A stretch of DNA of 64,000 bases from Lentisalinibacter orientalis (GCF_040706535.1 NZ_JAPDRJ010000004.1:186001-250000), one strand, 5' to 3'. Shown: positions 8,993 through 17,201, numbered from the stretch's first letter. Translations and numbers: made by a program. Notes: generated by a model not told the origin, from the sequence alone.

Positions 8993-8998
8993 TACAAT
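8993..8998 (+). promoter_or_regulatory. mrp: Putative -10 box for mrp-dcd
   Basis: GTTACAATG contains a TACAAT hexamer. An in-frame ATG at 8997 overlaps it, so that ATG is unlikely to be the real start. The downstream GTG at 9039 is about 35 nt after the predicted transcription start. Confidence 0.4.
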
Positions 8999-9038
8999 GT
9001 CGCGCCCCGGAATCCACCGCGGAACAGAGCCCAATGCC

Positions 9039-10133
9039 GTGACTGCCGAGAAAGACCCCGACATCGCCGCCGCCGCCGAAGCCGTCAGACTGCCCGTCGC
9101 CGACGTCCCGCTGTCCCGAGCAGGCAGCATCGACCGAGCGGTGAGGGACGGCGGGACCGCCCGCCTGGCCGTGACGCTGCGGCTGCCGGCGGACGGCATC
9201 CGCGCCGAGCTGGCCGAGGCGCTGGAGGCGGCCGTGACCGCGCTGCCGGGCATCGAGCGGGCCGAGATCGAGATCGCCGCGAAGATCCCCGTGCAGTCGG
9301 TGCAGCACAACCTGAAGCCGCTGCCCGGCGTGGGCAACATCATCGCCGTCGCCTCCGGCAAGGGCGGCGTCGGCAAGTCCACCACCGCCGTGAATCTGGC
9401 GCTGGCGCTCGCCGCCGAAGGCGCCCGGGTGGGCATCCTGGACGCCGACATCTACGGGCCCAGCATCCCGCTGATGCTCGGCCTCGCGGGCGAGAACCCG
9501 GTCAGCGAGGACGGCAAGCACCTCGAGCCGCTGGAGGCGCACGGGCTGCAGGCCATGTCCATCGGCTTCCTGGTGGACGCCACTCAGCCCATGGCGTGGC
9601 GCGGCCCGATGGTGACCCAGGCGCTGAACCAGCTGCTGTCGCAGACCCGCTGGCGGGACCTGGACTACCTGATCGTGGACATGCCGCCGGGCACCGGCGA
9701 CATTCAGCTCACCCTGTCCCAGCGGGTGCCGGTGGCGGGGGCCATCGTGGTGACCACCCCCCAGGACATCGCCCTGGCCGACGCCCGCAAGGGTCTGGAG
9801 ATGTTCCGCAAGGTATCGGTCAACGTGCTCGGCATCGTCGAGAACATGAGTACCCACATCTGCAGCGAGTGCGGCCACGAGGAGCGGATCTTCGGCGCGG
9901 AGGGCGGCCGGCGGCTGTCCGCGGCGACGGACACCGTGCTGCTGGGGGAGCTGCCGCTCGATATCGCCATCCGGGAGGATGCCGACGGCGGCAGACCGTC
10001 GGTGGTCGCCCGCCCGGACGGCCCGATCGCCGCCGCCTACCGGGAGGCCGCGCTGCGGGCTGCTGCCGCGCTGGCCGCCGCCGGGAGGGACTACAGCCGC
10101 GCCTTCCCCAATATCGTCGTGGAGGATTCCTGA
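9039..10133 (+). CDS. mrp: Iron-sulfur cluster carrier protein Mrp/ApbC
   Basis: P-loop NTPase of 364 aa that carries and delivers 4Fe-4S clusters in the cytosol. The deviant Walker A GKGGVGKST is at residues 107-115, followed by DADIYGPSIP and VDMPPGTGD. The C-terminal MSTHICSECGHEE supplies the CxxC that bridges a cluster in the dimer. The N-terminal MIP18/DUF59-like domain (residues about 40-85) is shorter than usual and its first part is poorly recognisable. The start is GTG 9039 (weak GGAACAGAG upstream). An ATG at 8997 is in frame but overlaps a -10 box. dcd follows after 3 bp. Confidence 0.93.
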   Translation: MTAEKDPDIAAAAEAVRLPVADVPLSRAGSIDRAVRDGGTARLAVTLRLPADGIRAELAEALEAAVTALPGIERAEIEIAAKIPVQSVQHNLKPLPGVGNIIAVASGKGGVGKSTTAVNLALALAAEGARVGILDADIYGPSIPLMLGLAGENPVSEDGKHLEPLEAHGLQAMSIGFLVDATQPMAWRGPMVTQALNQLLSQTRWRDLDYLIVDMPPGTGDIQLTLSQRVPVAGAIVVTTPQDIALADARKGLEMFRKVSVNVLGIVENMSTHICSECGHEERIFGAEGGRRLSAATDTVLLGELPLDIAIREDADGGRPSVVARPDGPIAAAYREAALRAAAALAAAGRDYSRAFPNIVVEDS

Positions 10134-10136
10134 CCG

Positions 10137-10703
10137 ATGAGCATCAAGTCCGACCGCTGGATACGCCGCATGGCCGCGGAGCACGGCATGATCGAGCCCT
10201 TCGAGCCCGGCCAGGTGCGCGCCACGGGAGACCGGCCGATGGTCTCGTACGGCACGTCGAGCTACGGCTACGACGTGCGCTGCTCGCGGGAATTCAAGAT
10301 TTTCACGAACATCAACTCGGCGATCGTCGACCCGAAGGCTTTCGACGAGAACAGCTTCGTCGACGTGACCTCGGATGTCTGCATCATCCCGCCCAACTCG
10401 TTCGCCCTGGCGAGCACCGTCGAGTACTTCCGCATCCCGCGCACCGTGCTAACGATCTGTCTCGGCAAATCCACCTACGCGCGCTGCGGGATCATCGTGA
10501 ACGTGACGCCGCTGGAGCCCGAGTGGGAGGGTCACGTCACGCTCGAGTTCAGCAACACCACGCCGCTGCCGGCCAAGATCTATGCGGGCGAGGGCGTGGC
10601 GCAGATGCTGTTCTTCGAGTCGGACGAGCCCTGCGAGGTCTCCTACAGGGACCGCCAGGGCAAGTATCAGGGGCAACGGGGCGTGACGCTGCCTCGCGCG
10701 TGA
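10137..10703 (+). CDS. dcd: dCTP deaminase
   Basis: Converts dCTP to dUTP and ammonia, feeding dTMP synthesis. At 188 aa it has the standard family length and the hallmark segments: SYGTSSYGYDVRCS, IIPPNSFALA, GKSTYARCGIIVNVTPLEPEWEG (catalytic Glu region) and the C-terminal YQGQRGVTLPR tail. It is the last gene of the mrp-dcd unit. Its last 37 bp overlap the 3' end of the convergent DUF3108 gene. Confidence 0.97.
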   Translation: MSIKSDRWIRRMAAEHGMIEPFEPGQVRATGDRPMVSYGTSSYGYDVRCSREFKIFTNINSAIVDPKAFDENSFVDVTSDVCIIPPNSFALASTVEYFRIPRTVLTICLGKSTYARCGIIVNVTPLEPEWEGHVTLEFSNTTPLPAKIYAGEGVAQMLFFESDEPCEVSYRDRQGKYQGQRGVTLPRA

Positions 10704-11512
10704 CCCCGAGCCTGAGGCTCGGACGGCACGCCGGGCCGGTATGTCTTCAGCCGGGCCGTGACCTGCTTGTCGTCGCCCTTGAACTGCTCGATCATCACCG
10801 GCATCCAGTCCAGCTTCGGAGCATAGTGGATCAGCACGCTGCGGCTCGAGCCCACCCGCTGACGGCGGAACGCGACGGTGTGATAGCTGCCGGCCGGTGA
10901 ATCCACGACCCGCGTGCCTTCCGGCCGGTATTCGATGGTCCGGTACTCGTTGCGCTCGATGGTCGTGTAAGGCCCCAGCTCGGCCGTGGCGGTGGCGAGT
11001 TCGTGGCGCACCACCATCTGCTCGGTGGCCCGATCGAGGGTGCCGGGCCGCAGCTCCAGGGTGTCTTCGCGGCCCTTGTAGGTGGCGACCGCCTCGCCTT
11101 CCTCCGGGCGGAAGCGCACGGTGCTGGAGTCGTCGCCGGCGTCCTCGTGGTAATGCAGCGGCTGGAAGCCGTCTTCGTCGTAGCGGAAGCGGCTGCACTC
11201 CACCTCCTCGCCGGCCACCAGCTTCGCGAGACCCCGCGGGTCGCTGGTATTTCGGAATATGTAGACCCCCGGTTCCTCCGCCTCCGCCAGTTGCATGATC
11301 ACGTCGCCGCCGAGGCCGAGCACCGTTGCCTTCGCCTCGTACACCGCGACGAAAGGCTGCAGCCCGGTCGGCGCCGCCTCCGTCGTCTCCGTCGTCTCCG
11401 CCGTCTCCGCCGTCTCCGCCGTCTCCGGTGACGGTGCAGGCTCGCCGCGCGCCGGCGCGACGGCGGCGGCCGCGGCGAGGAAGACGAGCGACAATCGTAC
11501 GATGGGGGTCAT
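10667..11512 (-). CDS. DUF3108 domain-containing secreted protein
   Basis: A 281-aa protein with an N-terminal signal peptide (MTPIVRLSLVFLAAAAAVAPARG) and a DUF3108 region from about residue 50 (FVAVYEAKATVLGLGGDVIMQL) to residue 260. The family is periplasmic, of unknown function, and often follows purN in gammaproteobacteria. Between signal and domain lies a Glu-Thr-Ala repeat linker encoded by a 9-bp tandem repeat. The frame stays open upstream into purN, but the ATG at 11512 fits the signal peptide. The C-terminal tail overlaps dcd on the other strand. Confidence 0.82.
   Translation of the reverse strand: MTPIVRLSLVFLAAAAAVAPARGEPAPSPETAETAETAETTETTEAAPTGLQPFVAVYEAKATVLGLGGDVIMQLAEAEEPGVYIFRNTSDPRGLAKLVAGEEVECSRFRYDEDGFQPLHYHEDAGDDSSTVRFRPEEGEAVATYKGREDTLELRPGTLDRATEQMVVRHELATATAELGPYTTIERNEYRTIEYRPEGTRVVDSPAGSYHTVAFRRQRVGSSRSVLIHYAPKLDWMPVMIEQFKGDDKQVTARLKTYRPGVPSEPQARGHARGSVTPRCP
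10706..10722 (+). terminator. Hairpin after dcd
   Basis: CCGAGCC-TGA-GGCTCGG, a 7-bp perfect stem beginning 3 bp after the dcd stop codon. No T-run follows, and the sequence also codes for the last residues of the convergent DUF3108 protein. It may limit read-through between the convergent genes. Confidence 0.4.
11372..11425. repeat. 9-bp tandem repeat inside the DUF3108 gene
   Basis: Five copies of CG(T/C)CGTCTC at 11381-11425, preceded by a degenerate copy at 11372-11380. On the minus strand it codes for repeated Glu-Thr-Ala/Thr triplets between the signal peptide and the folded domain. Copy-number change would add or remove three residues without a frameshift. Confidence 0.85.
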
Positions 11513-11555
11513 GGCGGCGATTCGGTCCTCGGTAGCGACGATCAGGGGTTCACCT

Positions 11556-12215
11556 TTACAGGTCCAGGACGACGGGTTCGTGCAGCGCGGACCCGTCCAG
11601 TTCGGGGACGCCGCCCGCCAGGCGCAGCCTGCCGCTGGCGAACCAGCCGGCGGCCCGTGGATAGATGATGTGCTCGGCGGCCTGAACGCGGGCTGAAAGC
11701 GATGCCTCGTCGTCGCCGGGCAGCACCGGTACACGAGCCTGTATGACAGCAGGGCCGCCGTCGAGTTCGTCGCTGACGAAGTGCACCGTGCAGCCGTGCG
11801 TCGGGTCGCCGGCCGCGAGGACCCGCCGGTGCGTGTGCAGCCCCCGGTAGGCGGGCAGCAGTGACGGATGCACGTTCAGCAGGCGGCCGGCGAATTCCTG
11901 CACGAAGGCGCTGCCGAGGATGCGCATGAAGCCGGCCAGCAGCACGAGCTGGGGGTCGTGGCGGCGGATCTCCGCCGCCAGCGCAGCGTCGTAGGCCTCC
12001 CGGTCCGGGGCGTCGTCCGCCGGCACGGCTGCCGCCGTGATCCCGGCCCGCCGCGCGCGGGCGAGCCCCGGCGCGTCCGCGCGGCTGGCAACGACCGCCG
12101 CGAGGCCGAGTGGCAGGTCGCCCGCCGCTACCGCGTCGATGAATGCCTGCAGGTTGGTGCCTTCGCCGGAGATCAGCACCACGGCCCGGACGGCGCTCTC
12201 GCCCCCCGCGCTCAA
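11556..12215 (-). CDS. purN: Phosphoribosylglycinamide formyltransferase
   Basis: Third step of purine synthesis: transfers a formyl group from 10-formyl-THF to GAR. 219 aa. The N-terminal VVLISGEGTNLQAFIDA loop binds phosphoribosyl substrate; NVHPSLLPAYRG, HGCTVHFV and DELDGG contain the catalytic Asn, His and Asp. It overlaps purM by 4 bp (ATGA) and is translated after it; the DUF3108 gene follows. Confidence 0.96.
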   Translation of the reverse strand: MSAGGESAVRAVVLISGEGTNLQAFIDAVAAGDLPLGLAAVVASRADAPGLARARRAGITAAAVPADDAPDREAYDAALAAEIRRHDPQLVLLAGFMRILGSAFVQEFAGRLLNVHPSLLPAYRGLHTHRRVLAAGDPTHGCTVHFVSDELDGGPAVIQARVPVLPGDDEASLSARVQAAEHIIYPRAAGWFASGRLRLAGGVPELDGSALHEPVVLDL

Positions 12216-13252
12216 GAGATGATCGCGCCGCCGTCGCCGGCGGCGATCTCGCCGATGGTCCAGGCCTGCTCCCCGTGCTCCGCCAACAGGGCCAGCGCCT
12301 CGTCGGTGCGCTCCCGCGGCACGACGACCGTCATGCCGATGCCGCAGTTGAAGGTGCGGAGCATCTCCGCCGGGGCGATATTGCCCGCCGCGGCCAGCCA
12401 GTCGAAAACCGGCGGTGTCGTCCAGGCGCCGCGGTCGATGCGGGCCTCGGTGCCGGGCGGCAACACGCGCGGCAGGTTCTCCGGCAGGCCGCCGCCGGTC
12501 ACGTGGACCAGACCGTGCACGGGCAGGGCGCGCAGCAGGGCCAGCAGCGGCTTGACGTAGATGCGGGTGGGGGCGAGCAGCGCCTCGCCCAGCGGCTGCC
12601 CGCCCACCGACTCACCGCCGCCGGTGGTGACCGCGGTGCCGCTCGTCTCCAGGATGCGGCGGATGAGCGAATAGCCGTTCGAATGGGGGCCGGAAGAGGC
12701 GATGCCCAGCACCGCGTCGCCCGGGGCGATGCGGCTGCCGTCGATCAGGTCCTCACGGTTCACGACGCCCACGCTGAAACCGGCCAGATCGTACTCGCCG
12801 CGCGGGTACATGCCGGGCATCTCGGCCGTCTCGCCGCCGATCAGCGCGCAGCCGGCCCGGCGGCAGCCTTCGGCGATGCCGCTCACCACCGCGGCGGCCT
12901 GCTCCACGTCGAGGGCGCCGCAGGCGTAGTAGTCGAGGAAGAACAGGGGCTCCGCGCCCTGCACGACCACGTCGTTCACGCACATCGCCACCAGGTCGAT
13001 GCCGATGGTGTCGTGCCGGTCGAGCATGCCGGCCAGCTTCAGTTTCGTGCCGACGCCGTCGGTGCCCGCCACCAGGACCGGCCGCGGGTAGCGCTCCAGA
13101 TCCAGGGCGAACAGGCCGCCGAAGCCGCCCAGCCCGGCCAGCACCTCCGGGCGGCGCGTGCTCTCCACGGCCTCGCCGATGCGCTCTACCAGCGCGTTGC
13201 CCGCGTCGATGTCGACGCCGGCGTCCTTGTATGTCAGTTGTTTGTCGCTCAT
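12212..13252 (-). CDS. purM: Phosphoribosylformylglycinamidine cyclo-ligase
   Basis: AIR synthetase, ATP-dependent ring closure of FGAM in purine synthesis, 346 aa. Seen are YKDAGVDIDAGN near the start, VAGTDGVGTKLKLA, GIDLVAMCVNDVVVQGAEPLFFLDYYACG and GGETAEMPGMY, all typical of the PurM fold. The start ATG 13252 (MSDKQLTYKDAG) matches the usual N-terminus; the open frame upstream of it is not protein-like. Its promoter should lie in the 85-bp gap to the divergent DUF2066 gene. Confidence 0.97.
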   Translation of the reverse strand: MSDKQLTYKDAGVDIDAGNALVERIGEAVESTRRPEVLAGLGGFGGLFALDLERYPRPVLVAGTDGVGTKLKLAGMLDRHDTIGIDLVAMCVNDVVVQGAEPLFFLDYYACGALDVEQAAAVVSGIAEGCRRAGCALIGGETAEMPGMYPRGEYDLAGFSVGVVNREDLIDGSRIAPGDAVLGIASSGPHSNGYSLIRRILETSGTAVTTGGGESVGGQPLGEALLAPTRIYVKPLLALLRALPVHGLVHVTGGGLPENLPRVLPPGTEARIDRGAWTTPPVFDWLAAAGNIAPAEMLRTFNCGIGMTVVVPRERTDEALALLAEHGEQAWTIGEIAAGDGGAIIS

Positions 13253-13298
13253 CGGCCGATGTGTCCCGGGCGGTGGCCTCAGGCCGGGGGGAGGACGA

Positions 13299-13304
13299 TA
13301 TAAT
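13299..13304 (+). promoter_or_regulatory. TATAAT -10 box upstream of the DUF2066 operon
   Basis: Perfect TATAAT in the purM/DUF2066 divergent gap, giving a leader of about 27 nt before ATG 13338. The sequence at the expected -35 position is a poor match. Confidence 0.5.
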
Positions 13305-13337
13305 AGAGATTGAAGTCCTGCTCGGAAACCGCGTCTC

Positions 13338-14531
13338 ATGCATCCAACCGCACGAAGCACCGCCGGCGTGCCTCGCGCAGCGGTTCTGCCGCTCCGCCTC
13401 GCCACCCTCCCGACCCGTGTCGCCGCCGCCCTGGTCAGCGCACTTGTCATGGCGACGGGCGTGGCAGTCGTCCTGTCGGCGGCCGCGCCTGCCCGGGCGG
13501 CGGAGGTGGCCGACCTCTACACCATCCGGGTGCCGGTGGATCAGAGCGAGCCGGACTGGCGCGAGCAGGCCTACCGGCGCGCCTTGTCCCAGGTGCTGGT
13601 GCGTGTGACCGGGCAGCGCGCGGCGGCCGGGGACCCGGGGCTGGACGCGTTGTTCGAGGATCCCGCCCGGCTGGTGCAGGGCTATCGGCGTGGCGCGGAC
13701 GAGACGCTGTGGGTGAGCTTCGACGGCCGGGCCATCGCGGCGCGGCTGCGGGAGGCCGGCCGTGCGGTATGGGGCAGCGAGCGGCCGGTGACGCTCCTGT
13801 GGCTCGCGGTCGACCGCGGCGGCGGCGACCGCGATCTCATCGCCGCCGGGGACGAGCCGCCCTCGGCGGCACTCCCGGCGCGCTCCGCGCAGCCGCCGGA
13901 CGGCGCCGATCCCGACCGTTTCCTGCGCCAGCGCGTCGAGGACGTGGCGCGGGCGAGGGGACTGCCCCTCGTGTGGCCGCTGCTCGACGCCGAGGACCGG
14001 GGCAGCGTGGCGTTCAGCGACGTGTGGGGCGGTTTCGAGCAGCCGGTGCTCGAGGCGTCCGCCCGCTACGGCGCGAACAGCATCCTGCTCGGCCGCATCG
14101 ATGCGGACGGGCGTCAGCTGCCGCGCTGGACCTGGTATTTCGGCGGCGAGCAGCGCCAGTGGCGCGCCTCGGTCGAGGATGCCGTGCACCGGGTCGCCGA
14201 CCTCATGGCAGGACAGCTCGCGGCCGTGGGCGACGAACGGGCGAGATCGGTGCGCCTCACGGTGACCGGCGTCGAGGATCTGGCCGCATACGCCGACGTC
14301 AGCCGCTACCTGGCCTCGGTGAGCGTGGTCCGGGAGCTGCGCCTGGAGCAGCTTGCCGACAACGCGCTCACTTACCGGCTCGAGTTGCTGGGCGCGCCCG
14401 ATCGGCTCGGCCGCGTGCTGCGGCTGAGCGGGCGATTCGGCACCCTGGAGGAGGTGGTGGACCCGACCGGGGTCGGCGGAGCGGGCCTGGTGCGAGACGT
14501 GACGGATCTGACCGTGGCCTACCGACCCTGA
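13338..14531 (+). CDS. DUF2066 domain-containing exported protein
   Basis: 397 aa with a long basic N-terminus and a hydrophobic segment (about residues 32-53) ending in APARAAEV, likely a signal sequence or anchor. The mature part begins LYTIRVPVDQSEPDWREQAYRRALSQVLVRVTG, characteristic of DUF2066, a periplasmic family of unknown role found upstream of hda in many gammaproteobacteria. The same conserved set follows here (CDP-alcohol phosphatidyltransferase, AI-2E permease, hda). The frame is intact. Confidence 0.85.
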   Translation: MHPTARSTAGVPRAAVLPLRLATLPTRVAAALVSALVMATGVAVVLSAAAPARAAEVADLYTIRVPVDQSEPDWREQAYRRALSQVLVRVTGQRAAAGDPGLDALFEDPARLVQGYRRGADETLWVSFDGRAIAARLREAGRAVWGSERPVTLLWLAVDRGGGDRDLIAAGDEPPSAALPARSAQPPDGADPDRFLRQRVEDVARARGLPLVWPLLDAEDRGSVAFSDVWGGFEQPVLEASARYGANSILLGRIDADGRQLPRWTWYFGGEQRQWRASVEDAVHRVADLMAGQLAAVGDERARSVRLTVTGVEDLAAYADVSRYLASVSVVRELRLEQLADNALTYRLELLGAPDRLGRVLRLSGRFGTLEEVVDPTGVGGAGLVRDVTDLTVAYRP

Positions 14532-14547
14532 GTCGCCGGCGCGCCCC

Positions 14548-15111
14548 ATGAACCTGAGCTGGCTGCCAAATCTCATCTCGGTGGTCCGCATCCTGCTGAT
14601 CCCGCCGACGCTCTACGCCATCGTCGTGGGTGCGTATCCGGTGGCGCTCGCCCTGTTCTTCCTCGCCGGCTTCTCCGATGGCGTGGACGGATTTCTCGCC
14701 AAGCGCTTCGCCTGGCAGAGCCGGCTCGGCGCGCTGCTGGACCCGGCGGCGGACAAGCTGCTCGTGGCAGGCGTGTTCCTCACCCTTGCCGCCGTGGGGC
14801 TGGTGCCGATGTGGCTCGCGGCCGCGGTCATCGTCCGCGACCTGGTCATCGTCGCGGGCGCGCTCGCCTACAATTTCCTTATCGCGCCGGTGACGGGCCA
14901 GCCGACGAGGATCAGCAAGGTGAATACCGCGATCGAACTGCTCTACGTCCTGAGCGTGCTGAGCCACGCCGGCTTCGCCTGGCCGCCGGATATCACGCTG
15001 CTGGTGCTCGGGGCCGGCGTGCTCGTGACTGCGGTGGTGAGCGGTATCGACTACGTGTTGTCCTGGGCCCGCCGGGCCAGCGAGGCGTCCGGAGGAGAGC
15101 ACAGAGCATGA
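14548..15111 (+). CDS. CDP-alcohol phosphatidyltransferase family protein
   Basis: Inner-membrane phospholipid-synthesis enzyme of 187 aa with about five membrane segments. It carries the family signature (D-G-x2-A-[KR]-x8-G-x3-D-x3-D form) in DGVDGFLAKR followed by LGALLDPAADK. It is related to PgsA, but genes in this hda-linked position are usually separate from the true pgsA, so the acceptor alcohol cannot be named. The stop overlaps the next ATG (ATGA). Confidence 0.88.
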   Translation: MNLSWLPNLISVVRILLIPPTLYAIVVGAYPVALALFFLAGFSDGVDGFLAKRFAWQSRLGALLDPAADKLLVAGVFLTLAAVGLVPMWLAAAVIVRDLVIVAGALAYNFLIAPVTGQPTRISKVNTAIELLYVLSVLSHAGFAWPPDITLLVLGAGVLVTAVVSGIDYVLSWARRASEASGGEHRA

Positions 15112-16178
15112 GTGCCGAGAATCGCATCTTCTGGCTGGCGGGTGCGGCCATCACCGCGTGGCTGCTCTACCTGCTGGCACCGGTGCTGACCCCGTTCGTG
15201 GCGGCGGCCCTGCTGGCCTACGTCGGCGATCCCATGGCGGACCGGCTGCAGAGGCTGAAGCTGCCGCGCTCGCTGGCCGTGCTGGCGGTGTTCCTGCTGA
15301 CGTTCCTCGTCATCGGTGCGATCGTGCTGCTGGTGCTGCCGCTCGTTCAGGCGCAGATCGGCGCGCTGCTAGAGGCGCTGCCGCGCTACATGCAATACGT
15401 CGAGGAACGGCTGCTGCCGCTCGTACGGCAATTCATCGACGGCGAGGGCACGGGGCAGGGCATCGGCCTGGCCGCGTTCCTCTCGGACTACGGCAGCATG
15501 GCGGGACAGTGGGGCAGCCGCGTGCTCACCTCGCTGGGCCGTTCGGGCGGTGCGCTGGTGGCGGCGCTGCTGTCGCTGTTTCTGATACCGATCCTCACCT
15601 TCTACCTCCTGCGCGACTGGGACCTCATCGTCGCCCGGCTCGGCAGCCTGGTGCCGTCGTCGCGGCGGGAGACCGTGTTCCGCCTGTTCCGCGAGACCGA
15701 CGAGGTGCTCGGCGCCTTCCTGCGCGGCCAGCTGCTGGTGATGGCGGGGCTCGCCTTCATCTACACGGTGGGCCTCACGCTACTCGGGCTGCAGTTCGCG
15801 CTGGCCATCGGCGTGGTGTCCGGCCTGGTGAGCTTCGTGCCCTATCTGGGTTTCATCTTCGGCATCGCGCTGGCCGGCCTGACCGCGGTGAACGAGCCGA
15901 ACGCGCTGCTGATGCTGCTGGGCGTGGTCGCCGTGTTCTCGGTGGGCCAGTTCATCGAGGGCAGCGTGCTCACGCCGAAGCTGGTCGGCGACCGCATCGG
16001 GCTGCACCCCGTCGTCGTGATCTTCGCCGTGATGGCCTTCGGCCAGCTGTTCGGGTTCTTCGGCATCCTGCTGGCGCTGCCGGCGGCGGCGGTGCTGTCG
16101 GTGCTCGCCCGGTTCGCCTATCGCAATTACCTGGCGGAAGACCCCGGTCAGGCCCCGGACGGGGGCGGGGATGGCTGA
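15108..16178 (+). CDS. AI-2E family transporter (PerM-like)
   Basis: 356-aa polytopic inner-membrane protein of the AI-2E/UPF0118/PerM family. About eight hydrophobic segments are visible, with the family signatures LVPSSRRETVFRLFRETDEVLGAFLRGQ and FVPYLGFIFGIALAGLTA near the C-terminal half. Substrate is unknown; relatives export autoinducer-2 or exchange ions. It starts inside the preceding gene's stop and overlaps hda by 8 bp. Longer frames upstream are out of keeping with the ATGA-coupled start. Confidence 0.9.
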   Translation: MSAENRIFWLAGAAITAWLLYLLAPVLTPFVAAALLAYVGDPMADRLQRLKLPRSLAVLAVFLLTFLVIGAIVLLVLPLVQAQIGALLEALPRYMQYVEERLLPLVRQFIDGEGTGQGIGLAAFLSDYGSMAGQWGSRVLTSLGRSGGALVAALLSLFLIPILTFYLLRDWDLIVARLGSLVPSSRRETVFRLFRETDEVLGAFLRGQLLVMAGLAFIYTVGLTLLGLQFALAIGVVSGLVSFVPYLGFIFGIALAGLTAVNEPNALLMLLGVVAVFSVGQFIEGSVLTPKLVGDRIGLHPVVVIFAVMAFGQLFGFFGILLALPAAAVLSVLARFAYRNYLAEDPGQAPDGGGDG

Positions 16179-16854
16179 GGATCCGGCCCGGGGACAGCTG
16201 CCGCTGGCGCTCGCGCTGCAGGATCATGCGGTGTTCGAGACTTTCCGTGCCCCGGGGGACGGCGCGCTGGTGGCGGCCGCGAAGGATCCCGCGCCGCCGG
16301 GTCTCTGGATAGCCGGCCCGCCGGGCAGCGGCAAGAGCCACCTGCTGCAGGCGATCTGCGCCCATCGGCCCGAGCGCCGCTGCGCCTACGTGCCGCTCGG
16401 CAGCGCGCCGGCGCCGGAGATGCTCGAGGGGCTCGAGGCGCTGGACCTGGTCTGCCTGGACGATCTCGACCGGGTGGTGGGCGAGGAGCGCTGGGAGCGG
16501 GCGCTGTTCGGGCTGGTGAACGGATTGTCGCTCGCGGGCGGCCGGCTGGTGGTGGCCGCCGCCGGCCCGCCGGCGGAACTGGGGCTGCGGCTGCCGGACC
16601 TCGTCAGCCGCTGCCAGGCCCTGGCGCTGTTCCGCCTGCGCTATCTGGACGACGAGGAGCGTCTCGAGGCGCTGCGGGCCCGGGCCAGGTTCCGCGGTTT
16701 CGACCTGCCGGCCGACACGGCGCGCTATCTGCTGCGCCGGGTGCCCCGGGACATGGGTCGGCTGACCGCCCTGCTGGACCGGCTGGACACCGCGTCGCTG
16801 GCCGCCTCCCGCCGCCTGACCATCCCCTTCGTGCGCGAGGTGCTAGGACACTAG
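16171..16854 (+). CDS. hda: DnaA regulatory inactivator Hda
   Basis: AAA+ protein of 227 aa that, with the beta clamp, stimulates hydrolysis of DnaA-bound ATP after initiation. The N-terminal GQLPLALALQD contains the clamp-binding QLPLxL-type motif. Walker A is GPPGSGKSHLLQAI, Walker B LDLVCLDDLDRV, and the C-terminus has the sensor-2 region RRVPRDMGRLTALLDRLD. It is the last gene of the DUF2066 operon and ends tail-to-tail with the DUF2069 gene (stops overlap by 4 bp). Confidence 0.94.
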   Translation: MAEDPARGQLPLALALQDHAVFETFRAPGDGALVAAAKDPAPPGLWIAGPPGSGKSHLLQAICAHRPERRCAYVPLGSAPAPEMLEGLEALDLVCLDDLDRVVGEERWERALFGLVNGLSLAGGRLVVAAAGPPAELGLRLPDLVSRCQALALFRLRYLDDEERLEALRARARFRGFDLPADTARYLLRRVPRDMGRLTALLDRLDTASLAASRRLTIPFVREVLGH

Positions 16855-17201
16855 CTGCCGCTGCGGGTGATCCTCACGACCGGGACCAGGAGGAAGAACG
16901 CGAGCAGCGAGACGGCCGCCACCGTGGCGGCCAGCAGGCGCGCCGGCGGGTTCGCGATCGATTCCATCAGGCCGAAGCCGGCGTAGCCCGCGCTGCCCAG
17001 CAGCGCCAGCAGGAATGAATCCGGCCGGCGCAGCAGCATGAACGGCAGAGTGAGCCCCACCGGCAGGGCGGCGGCGATCCAGGCCCAGACCGGGGCGGTG
17101 CCGGGGCCCGCCGCAAGCAGCGCCATCGACAACACGCCCGCCGCGACCCACGCCGCGGTGGCCGGCAGCCACAGCGCGATCGGCAGCACCGGCCGGCTCA
17201 A
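16851..17201 (-). CDS. DUF2069 domain-containing membrane protein
   Basis: Small membrane protein of 116 aa with four hydrophobic stretches; function unknown. The likely start is TTG 17201, whose last two bases form part of the preceding stop (TTGA), with a GTG at 17189 as alternative. The family usually sits beside wrbA- and arsC-like genes and hda, as here. The much longer open frame running through the wrbA-like gene is not real. Confidence 0.78.
   Translation of the reverse strand: MSRPVLPIALWLPATAAWVAAGVLSMALLAAGPGTAPVWAWIAAALPVGLTLPFMLLRRPDSFLLALLGSAGYAGFGLMESIANPPARLLAATVAAVSLLAFFLLVPVVRITRSGS

Larger units (their letters stand above)
8664..9038. other. Divergent intergenic region with several inverted repeats
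   Basis: This 375-bp gap between the kinase gene and mrp shows no convincing gene. It holds a cluster of perfect inverted repeats: a 12-bp palindrome at 8688-8699, a 7-bp stem at 8776-8782/8789-8795, CGTGAC/GTCACG at 8907-8912/8917-8922, CCGGGGGC/GCCCCCGG at 8931-8938/8940-8947, and GGGCCCG/CGGGCCC at 8950-8956/8964-8970. A minus-strand CATAAT box (8862-8867) and a plus-strand TACAAT box (8993-8998) point to divergent promoters. Some palindromes will arise by chance at this GC content. Confidence 0.5.

Noticed and set aside
8997..8999. ATG 8997 as the mrp start
   Set aside because: It overlaps the TACAAT -10 box and has no ribosome site; GTG 9039 lies at a normal distance.
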